Assembly: GCF_042434095.1 (NCBI RefSeq)
Contig: NZ_JBHLUE010000026.1
Span: 310,001-374,000, forward strand
DNA from: KBS50 sp042434095
GTDB taxonomy: Bacteria > Actinomycetota > Actinomycetes > Mycobacteriales > Micromonosporaceae
Direction of reading: 5' to 3'
Length of the DNA stretch: 64,000 nucleotides
Shown here in pieces: positions 1-8,660 of this stretch. Within the stretch, counting starts at the first letter, position 1, and each line of letters starts with the position of its first letter. The notes beneath the pieces are model-generated. The model saw only the letters and a program-made list of their open reading frames with translations, was not told the origin of the DNA and did no database searches. The position numbers and the translations under genes are program-made.

Positions 1-2168
1 GCCAGGTAGCCGGCGGCCGAACTGGCGTACGTCAGCTCGTGCGCCACCCCGGCGCCGGTGTCCAGCCGTACCAGCAGGTGCGGCCGTACCCCGCCGGTGA
101 GCCGCGCGTACCGCAGCTCGTCGGCGGCGCCCGGCAGCGGCGACGACCAGACCAGGCACGGCGTGCCGTCGCCGAGAAAGTCCAGCACCGACACCGAGCC
201 GAGGTTGTCCACCACGACGCCCGGGGCCAGCACGCCGCCGTCTTCGAAACCGTTGCCGGACAGGTTGCGCCACCAGCGGATGCCGTCCGTGCCGAGGTAG
301 ACCAGGTCGGCGCGGCCGTCGCCGTCCAGGTCGGTCAGCAGCAGCCGGCTCGCGTCGAACTCGGGCTCGGGGGCGAACACGGGGGAGTCCTGCATCAGCA
401 CCGGCGGGCCGAACCGGCCGTTGCCCAGCTGCGGCCAGTACTCTACCCGGCCGTTGCGCAGCCGTACCTGGTCGGCGGCGCCGTCCCCGGTCATGTCGGC
501 CAGGAACAGGTCCAGCCCCGGGTCCTCGCCGACCGTGCCGGTCGGCCGGTCCGGTCCGGCCGACCCGGCCGCGCTCCCGCTGTCGGTCGGGCCCGGCAGC
601 CGCGCGGACAGCGGCGCCCCGAAGCCCTCGGCGCCCAGCGACGGATACCAGAGCAGCCGCTCGGCGTCCGCCACCACCAACTCGGCGAGGCCGTCGCCGT
701 TCACGTCCAGCCACTGCGCGTGCCGGCCGGCCGCCTCCAGGTGCGGCAGCGCCGGGAACGGCCGGAAGGACCGCCATTGTTCGGCGTCCCGGTCGAACGT
801 GTAGTAGCCGCCGGTCCGGCCGTGCAGCACCGCCAGGTTCGGGTTGCCGTCGGCGTCGAAGTCGGCCAGCGCCACCTCGGCCAGCCGGTACCCGGGCCGC
901 TCGGCGACCAGCGCCTGCGGCGCGAACCGGCCGCCGCCGAGGTTGGACTTGTAGTACCAGGCCGTCGGAGTCTCGGTGAGAATCCCGGCCAGGCCCTCGC
1001 CGTACAGGTCGATCCACCGGTGCCCGAGGCCGAGGCCGCCCGGCGTGTTCACCACGGCCTCCTCCGGCGCCGCGGTGAAATCAGCGTCCGGCGCCGGATC
1101 GGGGTACGTCATCCGCAGCTCCGGCAGGTCCCGGCTGGCACCGCCGGCGCCGTACCCGGTGTAGCCGATGCCGCGCAGCACCGCCCCGCCCGGCCGCTCG
1201 TCGTGGCGCAGCCGGTACGCCCCGACCAGCACCGGGTCCGCACCCAGCGGATCGAAGTGGTGGAACGACAGCACCCGCCGGGCCAACCGGTAGGTGCGGA
1301 CCTCGAAACCCGGCCGGTAGCTGGAGGTCGGATCCGACCGGGCCGGCCAGGGCCGGTCCGGGTCCGGGCGGTCGGCCGGGTGGTCGCCGTAGTCGACCGC
1401 GAGCTGGAAGTGCCAGCGCAGGCCCGCCGGGTCCGGCGCGTCGGCCGCGAGCGGCGTCGAGTTGCCGTACCGGACCCGGGTCAGGTAGCGCTGGGCCAGC
1501 GCCGGAGCGGCGCGCCGGCTGCGCTCGTACGTGCTGCCCGGGTCGACCCCGTCCAGCGTCTCGGCCGCGTACTCGAACCGGATGGCGTTGCCGGCGGGGT
1601 CGTACTGCGCCTCGGCCAGCCAGCAGAACACCCGGTCCGGATCGGCCGGGTCGGCGATCCGGGCCGTTCCGTCGAGGCCGTACACGGTGAGCACCCCGGC
1701 CGCGTCCCGGGTGCGCCAGTGCACCCGGCCGGTGTCGTCGGCCGTCCACTGCTCGACCCGGATCCGGGTGGACTCCCGCCGCGCCCGCCAGTACCGGACC
1801 GTCCAGCCGCCGATCCGGGCCACCCGCGGCACCCACCGGTCGCCGTCGCGGACCAGGGCCGGCACCAGGTCGCCGGTCGCCGTGCCGACGTACGCGTCCC
1901 GGGAGTCGTAGCCGGGGTCCCGCAGCCGGGTGCTGACCGTGATCGACAGCAGGCCGTCCAGCGACCAACCGGTTCCCCACACGCCCGCCGCGCCGGACGA
2001 GTCGTACCGCAGGGCCAGCCGCGGCCCGAAGCCGGTGCGGCCGGTCGCCACGTCAAGCGGCACCCGGACGGCGGCCCGTCCGCTGCGCGGGTCGACGCTG
2101 ATCTCGTGCGCGATCCCCAATGTGGCCGGATCGACGCCGCCCAGGGCGGACAGCTCAGTCGTGGGCAT
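1..2168 (-). CDS. Toxin-complex B-type protein (SpvB/TcdB N-terminal part), truncated by window edge
   Basis: The open frame runs leftward from ATG at 2168 out of the window without a stop, giving about 722 residues of a larger protein. The first ~280 residues look like an SpvB/TcaC N-terminal domain, with the opening MPTTELSALGG and a GFGPRLALRYDSSG stretch. FG-GAP/VCBS Asp-rich repeats follow: DFDADGNPN near residue 432, DVNGDGLAE near 486, DMTGDGAAD near 557 and DLDGDGRAD near 612. The segment at the window edge (HLLVRLDTGAGVAHELTYAS) resembles the TcdB middle/N-terminal domain. In Tc toxins the B subunit forms, with the C subunit, a hollow shell that encloses a C-terminal effector. There is no signal peptide, as expected for Tc-B. 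A weak GGAG lies 9 nt before the ATG. The missing C-terminal part would show whether an RHS core and effector follow, so a non-toxin SpvB-like surface protein remains possible. Confidence 0.8.
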   Translation of the reverse strand, partial: MPTTELSALGGVDPATLGIAHEISVDPRSGRAAVRVPLDVATGRTGFGPRLALRYDSSGAAGVWGTGWSLDGLLSITVSTRLRDPGYDSRDAYVGTATGDLVPALVRDGDRWVPRVARIGGWTVRYWRARRESTRIRVEQWTADDTGRVHWRTRDAAGVLTVYGLDGTARIADPADPDRVFCWLAEAQYDPAGNAIRFEYAAETLDGVDPGSTYERSRRAAPALAQRYLTRVRYGNSTPLAADAPDPAGLRWHFQLAVDYGDHPADRPDPDRPWPARSDPTSSYRPGFEVRTYRLARRVLSFHHFDPLGADPVLVGAYRLRHDERPGGAVLRGIGYTGYGAGGASRDLPELRMTYPDPAPDADFTAAPEEAVVNTPGGLGLGHRWIDLYGEGLAGILTETPTAWYYKSNLGGGRFAPQALVAERPGYRLAEVALADFDADGNPNLAVLHGRTGGYYTFDRDAEQWRSFRPFPALPHLEAAGRHAQWLDVNGDGLAELVVADAERLLWYPSLGAEGFGAPLSARLPGPTDSGSAAGSAGPDRPTGTVGEDPGLDLFLADMTGDGAADQVRLRNGRVEYWPQLGNGRFGPPVLMQDSPVFAPEPEFDASRLLLTDLDGDGRADLVYLGTDGIRWWRNLSGNGFEDGGVLAPGVVVDNLGSVSVLDFLGDGTPCLVWSSPLPGAADELRYARLTGGVRPHLLVRLDTGAGVAHELTYASSAAGYL

Positions 2169-2450
2169 GGTCCACGCTCCGTGTCGAGGGGCCGCCGCGT
2201 GGCGGTGAGCAGACCATAACGGCGCGTGCCGCCCGTACATCGTGGACAGTCGCGTACCGGACCGGGACCGTGGCGAAAGACGGCGGTCCGGACGAGTGTC
2301 GCCCGTCGGTCCGGCCCGGCCGACGCCGCCGCCCCGGCGGCGTCGGCGGCGGACGGCGTCAGGCCCCGGCCGGGTGGCCGGTGGCGCCCCGGCGGCCGCC
2401 GTAGTACCGGCCCGGCCGCTCGGCCGGCATGCTGCCGCCCCGCCGCGGGG

Positions 2451-3125
2451 CTACGACGACGCGTCGCCGTCGGCGGTCCGGACGGCGATGAGCGACTTGG
2501 TCATGCCCAGCAGCCGCTCCGCCCGGATCGTCGCGTCGGGGAAGAGATAGCGCATCTCGGCCCGACCGACCAGCTCGGTGGTGAGGACCTGCCGCATCGC
2601 CCGTTCCCAGGACTTGCCGGGGGTGTAGGCCAGCGGCCACTTGCGGGCCACCGCCACCCGGGCCGCCACCGGCAGGAACTGCATCCCGGGCGCCACCCAG
2701 TGCGGCTCGATCGGGAAGTACCGGTAGGGCGTCTGGATCCAGTACCGCGGCGCCATCTCCCGGACCGCCTCGGCCATCCTGCGTCGCTGCTCGTGGCCGC
2801 CCACATGCTCCAGGACGCTGTTGCTGAAGACCAGGTCGTAGCGTCGCGACCGGATCGACGCCGGCAGGTCACAGGCGTCGGCGTGATCGGCCTCCGCCCA
2901 CTCCGGCAGGTCCGTGGGGACCGGCTCGAGATTCACCAGGTGCACGTGTGCCGGTCGCACCGGCACCGTGGCCCAGCTCTCCACCCGACCGCCGAGATCG
3001 AGCACGCGCATGTCGGCCAGATCCGGAAAGGTCTGCGACAACCAGACCGCCCGGGCGGCTCGCCGCCGGCCGCCGTACGAGTCGGGGGAGTCCACGAGCC
3101 GAAACCGAAGGGACCGCAGCGCCAT
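2451..3125 (-). CDS. Class I SAM-dependent methyltransferase
   Basis: This 224-residue protein has a Rossmann-type methyltransferase core. The SAM-binding loop is VLDLGGRVESW near residue 40, an acidic strand end is seen at VNLEPVP, and the post-motif NSVLEHVGG is typical of Methyltransf_11-like enzymes. The second half (WIQTPYRYFPIEPHWV) resembles methyltransferases acting on sugars or small secondary metabolites, but the substrate cannot be told from sequence. The gene stands alone between the Tc-B-like gene and a divergent kinase gene. A 282-bp gap to the Tc gene argues against a shared transcript, though both are on the same strand. Confidence 0.75.
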   Translation of the reverse strand: MALRSLRFRLVDSPDSYGGRRRAARAVWLSQTFPDLADMRVLDLGGRVESWATVPVRPAHVHLVNLEPVPTDLPEWAEADHADACDLPASIRSRRYDLVFSNSVLEHVGGHEQRRRMAEAVREMAPRYWIQTPYRYFPIEPHWVAPGMQFLPVAARVAVARKWPLAYTPGKSWERAMRQVLTTELVGRAEMRYLFPDATIRAERLLGMTKSLIAVRTADGDASS

Positions 3126-3271
3126 CGCTCAATGATAGGGGTTCCGGCGCCCGCCATGAGCGCCCGCGGCGGCCGCACGGCGGTGGAGGTCCATCCGCTG
3201 TAGGGTTGGCGCTCCGGTGGCTCGGTCGAGGCAGGCCGGAGCCGTCCCTCGTCGCGACAGTAGGCAGGCCG

Positions 3272-3934
3272 ATGCGGCTACATCCCGGTGAGCCCGAGGC
3301 CGTCGGCTGGCGGGTGGTTGACGTGCCCGCCGCCGTCCGGCAGCTGTGCGAGGCGTCCCCCGAGGTCACCGGCCGGCCGCGGGTGATCGCCATCGACGGC
3401 CGGGGTGGCGCCGGCAAGACGACGCTGGCCGAGCGGCTGCGGGCGGCGGTGCCCGACTCCGCGGTCCTGCACACCGACGACATCGCCTGGAACCACGCCT
3501 GCTTCGACTGGGGCGCCATGCTCGCCGAGCACATCCTGCGACCCCTCCACCGCGGAGCGGCGGTGGATTTCCGGCCGCCCGCCTGGATCGCGCACGACCG
3601 GCCCGGCTCGATCAGCATTCCGGCCGGTTTGGCGGTCCTCTGGGTCGAGGGCACCGGCATCATCCGTACCGAGCTGGCCCCGTGGTTGGACGCCTCGGTG
3701 TGGATGCAGGGGGACCTGGACGAGCAGGACCGTCGGCTGTTGGCCCGCGACGGTGACTCCGCTGAGCACCTGGAGCACCTGGCAAGGTGGATGCTGGAGG
3801 AGCTGCCGTTCCTGCTGCGCGAGCAGCCGTGGGCCCGGGCCACCATGATCGTCGCCGGACCGGCGCACCTCGACCACGACCCGGAGGCAGAGCTGGTCGT
3901 CGCCCCGCCAACCAGCCCCGGGCCCGGCGGCTGA
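3272..3934 (+). CDS. P-loop kinase of the uridine/nucleoside kinase type
   Basis: The 220-residue protein has a clear Walker A (GRGGAGKTT) near residue 45, then LHTDDIAW, a typical nucleoside-kinase acceptor/Walker B region. A lid-like arginine cluster (EQDRRLLARD) lies in the C-terminal half. Uridine kinase-like proteins of this length phosphorylate nucleosides, pantothenate or related small molecules; the substrate here is unknown. The ATG at 3272 is chosen because the frame upstream overlaps the divergent methyltransferase promoter and has no family resemblance. The gene converges on rtcB with only 24 bp between the stops. Confidence 0.7.
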   Translation: MRLHPGEPEAVGWRVVDVPAAVRQLCEASPEVTGRPRVIAIDGRGGAGKTTLAERLRAAVPDSAVLHTDDIAWNHACFDWGAMLAEHILRPLHRGAAVDFRPPAWIAHDRPGSISIPAGLAVLWVEGTGIIRTELAPWLDASVWMQGDLDEQDRRLLARDGDSAEHLEHLARWMLEELPFLLREQPWARATMIVAGPAHLDHDPEAELVVAPPTSPGPGG

Positions 3935-3958
3935 TCCGGTCCGGCTCCCGGTGGATGC

Positions 3959-5191
3959 TCATCGCCGACCCCGGGCCCGTCGGCGGTCCCGCGCCGGCCG
4001 GGCCGCGGCGTCGAGCGTCTTGTACGTCACCAGCGGAACCGTGGTGGCCACCGGCGTGGCCAGGCCGTGCGCCACCAGATCGGCGATCACCTGCTCGATC
4101 CGCTTGTAGGCGCCCGGCGCCTCCTCGAAGAGCAGTTGACGGTCGCCGCAGACCACGATGGACCCGACCGGTGTGCGGCGCAGCTGTTCGACGGTGTGCT
4201 TGGCGCGGCCCCGGCGCAGGGCGTCCGCCCGGGACATCTTGCGGCCCGCGCCGTGCGCCACCGAATGGTTGGCGGCCGCGCCGGCGTGCCCGTGAACCAG
4301 GTAGGACGCGGTGCCGCGGGTGCCGGCCACCAGCACATCCCGCCCATCGCCCGGCGCGGCGCCCTTGCGGTGCAGGTAGCGGCCGGCGCGTACCTCGACA
4401 AGGTTGTGGCACTGGTCCACGATCGGGGCCGCCGGCGCCGACCCGAGGGCGTGCGCCACCCGCGCCGCCAGCAGGCGCCGGTTCAGCGCGCCCCACCGGA
4501 CGGCGGCATCGTGCGCGGCCAGGTAGCCGGCGGGGTCGGGGGCCGGGCCGGCGCCGTGCCGCTCGGTGTGCGCGCGCAGGATCCGCTCGCCGAGCCCCCG
4601 CGAACCGCTGTGGACGATGAGCACGAGGTCGCCCTCGGCGAGGCCGAGCCGGTCGGCGTGGTCCGGTGCGAGGACGGTCCCGACCCGGGCCAGCTCGACG
4701 AAGTGGTTGCCGCGGCCGACCGTGCCCACCCCGTCGAGGTGGCCGGCCGGGATGTCGCCGTCCAGCACGGCCCACGCCGGGTCGTCGGCGTCCCGCACCG
4801 GGTCCAGCGCCCGGTCCAGGTCCGGGAACCGGCCGGCGAGCCGCTCCGGAACGGCGCGCTTGAGCGGGAAGGGAAACACGGCGATGCCGCAGCCGATGTC
4901 CGAGCCGACCAGGTGCGGGTAGAGCACACTCGAGAGCATGGCCGCGCCGATCGGGGCGGCCTTGCCGGGGTGCAGGTCGGGCATGCCGGCCACCCGGCTC
5001 ATGCCGTCGAGGGCGGCCACCTGGTGGCACTGGACGACGGCGTCGGACTCGATCCAGCTGCCGGGCGAGGCGAAGACGGTGACGGGGGCGGACTCCTGGG
5101 TGGGGAGCTGCTGAGGCAAGGGGGTGCTCTCTTCGGGACGGACGGGCATGACGGAGGCGCGGCCGCACAGGGTGGCGGGCCGGATGAGCAA
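3959..5191 (-). CDS. rtcB: RtcB-family RNA ligase
   Basis: The 410-residue protein carries the RtcB signature blocks in order: MPDLHPGK, GSDIGCGI, GRGNHFVEL, HSGSRGLGE, DQCHNLVE, the HRKGAAPGDG block and SVAHGAGRKMSR, whose His is the GMP-accepting residue in characterised RtcB enzymes. RtcB joins 2',3'-cyclic phosphate or 3'-phosphate RNA ends to 5'-OH ends using GTP and Mn2+, in tRNA repair or RNA healing. The start is uncertain: a TTG at 5191 has GAGGA 10-11 nt upstream, whereas an in-frame ATG at 5149 (396 residues) has no visible Shine-Dalgarno. The C-terminus is a basic Arg-rich tail. No archease, RtcA, RtcR or release factor H gene is adjacent. A palindrome lies just upstream (5213-5232). 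Confidence 0.88.
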   Translation of the reverse strand: MLIRPATLCGRASVMPVRPEESTPLPQQLPTQESAPVTVFASPGSWIESDAVVQCHQVAALDGMSRVAGMPDLHPGKAAPIGAAMLSSVLYPHLVGSDIGCGIAVFPFPLKRAVPERLAGRFPDLDRALDPVRDADDPAWAVLDGDIPAGHLDGVGTVGRGNHFVELARVGTVLAPDHADRLGLAEGDLVLIVHSGSRGLGERILRAHTERHGAGPAPDPAGYLAAHDAAVRWGALNRRLLAARVAHALGSAPAAPIVDQCHNLVEVRAGRYLHRKGAAPGDGRDVLVAGTRGTASYLVHGHAGAAANHSVAHGAGRKMSRADALRRGRAKHTVEQLRRTPVGSIVVCGDRQLLFEEAPGAYKRIEQVIADLVAHGLATPVATTVPLVTYKTLDAAARPARDRRRARGRR

Positions 5192-5212
5192 CGTGGGTGC
5201 TGTCCTCAGTAC

Positions 5213-5232
5213 GTCATGTCAATGATCATGAC
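5213..5232. promoter_or_regulatory. Inverted repeat upstream of rtcB, possible operator
   Basis: Perfect arms GTCATG and CATGAC flank the 8-nt spacer TCAATGAT, ending 22 bp upstream of the TTG start of rtcB. It is unusually AT-rich for this DNA and sits in the 88-bp gap after the NTF2-like gene. A repressor or activator site is inferred; no cognate regulator is adjacent. Confidence 0.35.
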
Positions 5233-5279
5233 CGGCTCGCCCGGCCGGCGGCAACGCCTTTTCCGCACGCCGGGTCCGC

Positions 5280-5666
5280 TCACCAGCGCTGCGCGAGGTG
5301 CTCCCGCCCGGCCGGCGGCTCGTACGGCTCGGGCCAGTAGTCGGTGATCCGCTCGATCAGGCCCTGCTCGCCCACATCGAGCCAGACGCACGCGTCCTGC
5401 TGCTCGGCGCCCACCCGAACGTCCAGCCACAGCGCGGCATGGCGGCCGTCGGCCACGACGCGCCGGGCCCGCAGGTGCCAGTCGCCGGGGTACTCCTGAT
5501 TGAACCGGAGAAACGCGGACCTGCCGCTGATGCGCTCGCGGGTCTGGGGCATCTCGTAGACCACGTCCGCGGCGAGCAGACCGGTGAGCCGGGACCAGTC
5601 GCGGTGCTCGAGGCCGTCGACGTACGCCAGAGCGACCGTCCTCGTGTCAGCCGTGTCATCCACCAT
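5280..5666 (-). CDS. NTF2/SnoaL-like small protein
   Basis: The 128-residue protein begins with a predicted helix (TRTVALAYVDGLEHRDW), followed by LLAADVVYEMPQTRERISGR and a series of beta strands. This is the alpha+beta cone pattern of the NTF2-like/SnoaL fold. Such proteins are polyketide cyclases, isomerases, hydratases or ligand-binding proteins; a function cannot be assigned. The ATG at 5666 is used because the frame beyond it runs through the hairpin-rich gap behind the alcohol dehydrogenase gene. It lies on the same strand as rtcB, 88 bp upstream of it. Confidence 0.6.
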   Translation of the reverse strand: MVDDTADTRTVALAYVDGLEHRDWSRLTGLLAADVVYEMPQTRERISGRSAFLRFNQEYPGDWHLRARRVVADGRHAALWLDVRVGAEQQDACVWLDVGEQGLIERITDYWPEPYEPPAGREHLAQRW

Positions 5667-5758
5667 GCGGCAGACGCTACGCAGCGGCACCGACACTTCC
5701 GCGACCATCGCGGCGCATCGCCGGCCTTCCGGCGAGAGGGCCGTCGCCCGCATCGCCG

Positions 5759-5840
5759 GCCCTCTCGCCGAGAGGGCTGCCGCGTCCCGGTGGAAAGGGC
5801 GCGAGGCCCGCGTCCCCCGGTTGCGGGGACGCGGGCCTCG
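5759..5840. terminator. Two hairpins behind the alcohol dehydrogenase gene
   Basis: The main hairpin has a perfect 16-bp stem (CGAGGCCCGCGTCCCC at 5802-5817 and its complement at 5825-5840) with a 7-nt loop, 21 bp past the dehydrogenase stop. A second 9-bp hairpin (GCCCTCTCG / CGAGAGGGC, 5759-5777) follows. There is no T-run, as is usual in high-GC actinobacteria. It should end the dehydrogenase transcript before the NTF2-like gene. Confidence 0.75.
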
Positions 5841-5860
5841 GCTGTGCCGACGCGGGTTGC

Positions 5861-6907
5861 TCAGGCGTTGATGGTGGCCGTGTCGATGACGAAGCGGTAG
5901 CGGACGTCGCCGGCCACGACCCGGTCGTACGCCTCGTTGACCTGGTCGGCGCCGATCTTCTCGATCTCGGCGCCGATGCCGTGCTGGGCGCAGAAGTCGA
6001 GCATCTCCTGGGTCTGCGGGATGCCGCCGATGGTGGACCCGGCGAGCGTCCGGCTGCCACCCACCACCGAGCCCGGCTGCACGCTGTACGGCTTGGTCGG
6101 CAGGCCGACGTTGACCAGGGCGCCGAGCGGGCGCAGCAGGGCCAGGTAGTCGTCCATCGGCAGGTCCGCGCTCACGGTGTTGATGATGAGGTCGAAGCTG
6201 CTGCGCAGCGCGGCCATCGTGCCCTCGTCGCCGGTGGCGTAGTAGTGCCCGGCGCCGAGGCGCTTGCCGTCCTCCTGCTTGGCCAGGGTGCGGCTGAGCA
6301 CCGACACCTCGGCCCCGAGCGCGACGGCCAGCTTGACGGCCATGTGACCCAGGCCACCCAGGCCGATCACCGCGACCCGCTTGCCGGGCCCGGCGCCCCA
6401 GCGCTTCAGCGGGCTGTACGTGGTGATGCCCGCGCACAGCAGCGGGGCGGCCTCGTCCAGCTCGATGCCCTCGGGGATGCGCACGGCGAACCGCTCGGAC
6501 ACCACGAGCTGCTGGGAGTAGCCGCCCATGGTCTTCTCGCCGTCGTAGCCCTCGCCGTTGTACGTCATGACGGCGCCCTTGGCGCAGTACTGCTCCTCGC
6601 CGTCCTTGCAGTACTCGCACTCACCACAGGAATCGACCATGCAGCCGACCCCGACCCGGTCGCCGACCTGGTACCTGGTGACCTTGCCCCCGACGGCCGA
6701 GACGACGCCGGCGATCTCGTGCCCCGGAACCATCGGGAAGGTTGCCGCCCCCCACTCCTCGCGTACCTGGTGGATGTCGCTGTGGCAGATGCCGGCGAAC
6801 TTGACGTCGATCAACACGTCGTCGTCGCGCAGCTCGCGGCGCTCGATCGTGGTGGGCTGCAGGGGAGCGCCGGCCGAGGACGCGGACAGGGCTGCGGAGC
6901 GGGACAT
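5861..6907 (-). CDS. Zinc-dependent NAD(P)-alcohol dehydrogenase (cinnamyl alcohol dehydrogenase-like)
   Basis: The 348-residue protein is a full-length medium-chain dehydrogenase. Catalytic zinc ligands are visible in GICHSDIHQ and in GHEIAG (His-Glu). The structural zinc Cys cluster is CGECEYCKDGEEQYC, and the nucleotide-binding motif is GLGGLGH. The PMVPGHE and YNGEGYDGEKTMGGYS segments place it near the YahK/AdhA and cinnamyl-alcohol dehydrogenase branch, which reduce aldehydes with NADPH. An ATG start with AAGGAG a few bases upstream is convincing. It is divergent from an ECF sigma factor gene, which may share its 223-bp control region. Confidence 0.88.
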   Translation of the reverse strand: MSRSAALSASSAGAPLQPTTIERRELRDDDVLIDVKFAGICHSDIHQVREEWGAATFPMVPGHEIAGVVSAVGGKVTRYQVGDRVGVGCMVDSCGECEYCKDGEEQYCAKGAVMTYNGEGYDGEKTMGGYSQQLVVSERFAVRIPEGIELDEAAPLLCAGITTYSPLKRWGAGPGKRVAVIGLGGLGHMAVKLAVALGAEVSVLSRTLAKQEDGKRLGAGHYYATGDEGTMAALRSSFDLIINTVSADLPMDDYLALLRPLGALVNVGLPTKPYSVQPGSVVGGSRTLAGSTIGGIPQTQEMLDFCAQHGIGAEIEKIGADQVNEAYDRVVAGDVRYRFVIDTATINA

Positions 6908-7130
6908 GCGGTATCTCCTTCACAAATGTCGCTTTTCACCCCACCGAAAGGCGGCCAGGGGTGCGAAGTCGTGTCCCATGACCTTCACCCGATCCGCCGG
7001 CCGCCACACGCGCATGAGACGTTCCTTACCCTCGAAGGCTCGCGCCGGGCGGGCCAACCGGCGTGATGAGTTGTTCCGCCCGCGGCCGTCATACCTAGGA
7101 CGGGACGTGCCGAGGCGGAAGGATGACGTG

Positions 7131-8147
7131 ATGAGTGCGGATACACGGCTGGGGGAGCCGGGCGGGGGCGGGCTGGCCGAGGTCGACGAGCCGGCGTTCG
7201 CGGGGGTGGTGGAGCGGCACCGGCGGGAGTTGCACGTGCACTGCTACCGGATGCTCGGGTCGTTCGAGGACGCCGAGGACACCGTGCAGGAGACCTTCCT
7301 GCGGGCCTGGCGGCGCCGGGAGACCTTCCAGGGCCGGTCGACGCTCCGGGCCTGGCTGTACCGGATCGCCACCAACGCCTGCCTCGACCTGCTCGCCAGG
7401 CGCCGTCCGGAGCCCGCGACCGCCGGGGAGGTGCCGTGGTTGCAGCCCTACCCGGACCGGCTGCTCGACGAACTGCCCGGGGTCGGCGCGGACGAGCCGG
7501 AGGCCGTGGCCGTGGCGCGGGAGACCATCGAGCTGGCGTACGTGGTGGCGGTCCAGCACCTCGCGCCGCGCCCGCGGGCCGTGCTGATCCTGCGGGACGT
7601 CCTCGGCTGGCCGGCGCGGGACGTCGCGGAGCTGCTCGGGGACTCCGTCAACTCGGTGAACAGCGCGTTGCAGCGGGCCCGCGCCGGCATGCGGGAGCAC
7701 CTGCCCGCCGAGCGGCAGGACTGGACCGGTGGCGAGGAGGACGCCGCGACGCGCGAGCTGGTACGCCGCTTCACCGACGCCAGCGTGGCCACCGATATCC
7801 CAGCGCTCGCCGCGATGCTGCGGGACGACGTCCGGTGCTCGATGCCGCCCACGCCGGGCCTGTACGTCGGCCGCGACGCGGTGGTGAACAACTGGGTCGA
7901 GGACGGCTTCGAGGGCATGACGGGACTGCGTGCGGTGCCCACCGCGGTGAACCGGCAGCCCGCCGCCGCCTTCTACCAGTGGCACGACCGGGAGGGCGCG
8001 TACCTTCCACTGACGATCGACGTGCTGCGCGTCGCCGGCGGGTCGATCACCGAGATCTTCACCTTCCACGCCGACCGGTTCCCGCGGCTCGGGCTGCCGG
8101 AGCGGCTGCCGGCTGCCGGGCCGCGGCGGTCCGGAGGAGCGAAATGA
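7131..8147 (+). CDS. ECF sigma factor with C-terminal SnoaL-like domain
   Basis: The 338-residue protein has sigma region 2 near residues 20-90 (ELHVHCYRMLGSFEDAEDTV, ETFLRAWRR, TLRAWLYRIATNACLD) and sigma region 4 near 145-190 (ILRDVLGWPARDVAEL, SVNSVNSALQRAR). About 130 further residues form a SnoaL/NTF2-like domain. The WLQPYPD linker is characteristic of the SigG-like group of ECF factors, in which the fused domain replaces a separate anti-sigma factor. The ATG at 7131 follows GGAAGGA by 7 nt; the GTG at 7128 is an equal alternative. The stop overlaps the next start (ATGA), implying translational coupling with the membrane protein. Confidence 0.85.
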   Translation: MSADTRLGEPGGGGLAEVDEPAFAGVVERHRRELHVHCYRMLGSFEDAEDTVQETFLRAWRRRETFQGRSTLRAWLYRIATNACLDLLARRRPEPATAGEVPWLQPYPDRLLDELPGVGADEPEAVAVARETIELAYVVAVQHLAPRPRAVLILRDVLGWPARDVAELLGDSVNSVNSALQRARAGMREHLPAERQDWTGGEEDAATRELVRRFTDASVATDIPALAAMLRDDVRCSMPPTPGLYVGRDAVVNNWVEDGFEGMTGLRAVPTAVNRQPAAAFYQWHDREGAYLPLTIDVLRVAGGSITEIFTFHADRFPRLGLPERLPAAGPRRSGGAK

Positions 8148-8650
8148 CCGGCGCGAACGACACGGGCGTCGTCGCGGCCCCGGTCTCGGGCCGGCGCGGC
8201 CGCACCCGCCGGCTCCGCGGACTCGCCGGCACCGGTCTGCTCGCCACGCTCGCCGCGATGGCCGCCACCACCGGGGTGGCCGCGCTGGCCCGGGCCGCCG
8301 GCGTCGACTTCCAGATCCCCGAGGGCGGCGAGGCGATCCCGTTGCCCGGGTTCGCCGTGGTGACCGGCCTGTTCTCGGTCGTCGGCGTCGCCATCGCCCT
8401 GGCGCTGCTGCGGTGGAGCGCTCGTGCGACCGAGCGGTTCGGATGGACGGCGGTGTCCCTGACCGCGATCTCGTTGATCCCGCCCCTCCTGGTCGGGGCC
8501 GACGCAGCCATCAGCGCGACCCTCATCGGCCTGCACCTCGTCGCGGCGACGGTGATGATCCCCGTCCTGGTACGGAGCCTTGGCGGCCGCACCGACCGGC
8601 CGTCCGGCGACCCGGCAGCGGGGCTGCCCGCGACGCGGGCCGGCGGCTAG
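8144..8650 (+). CDS. DUF6069-like four-helix membrane protein
   Basis: The 168-residue protein has a basic N-terminus and four hydrophobic segments near residues 26-47, 67-90, 105-122 and 126-144. This pattern and the VAALARAAGVDF motif match the DUF6069 family of small membrane proteins, which is often found near ECF sigma genes. The role is unknown; coupling by ATGA overlap to the sigma factor gene suggests a function in the same response. It is not a classical anti-sigma factor, since no zinc-binding HxxxCxxC is present. Confidence 0.65.
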   Translation: MTGANDTGVVAAPVSGRRGRTRRLRGLAGTGLLATLAAMAATTGVAALARAAGVDFQIPEGGEAIPLPGFAVVTGLFSVVGVAIALALLRWSARATERFGWTAVSLTAISLIPPLLVGADAAISATLIGLHLVAATVMIPVLVRSLGGRTDRPSGDPAAGLPATRAGG

Positions 8651-8660
8651 CCTGCCCGAC

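Noticed and set aside
39..2219. Long plus-strand open frame opposite the Tc-B-like gene
   Set aside because: Its translation is Arg/Pro/Val-rich without motifs, while the minus strand encodes recognisable SpvB/FG-GAP domains. It is a GC-bias shadow. Similar long antisense frames occur across the whole window and are left out.
2169..2450. Possible small gene between the Tc-B-like and methyltransferase genes
   Set aside because: Short frames here have no ribosome-binding site, no start near a codon-bias shift and only low-complexity Arg/Pro translations.
8580..8660. Upstream ATG start for endonuclease V
   Set aside because: It would overlap the DUF6069 gene by 71 bp and add residues with no family similarity, so GTG 8661 is preferred.
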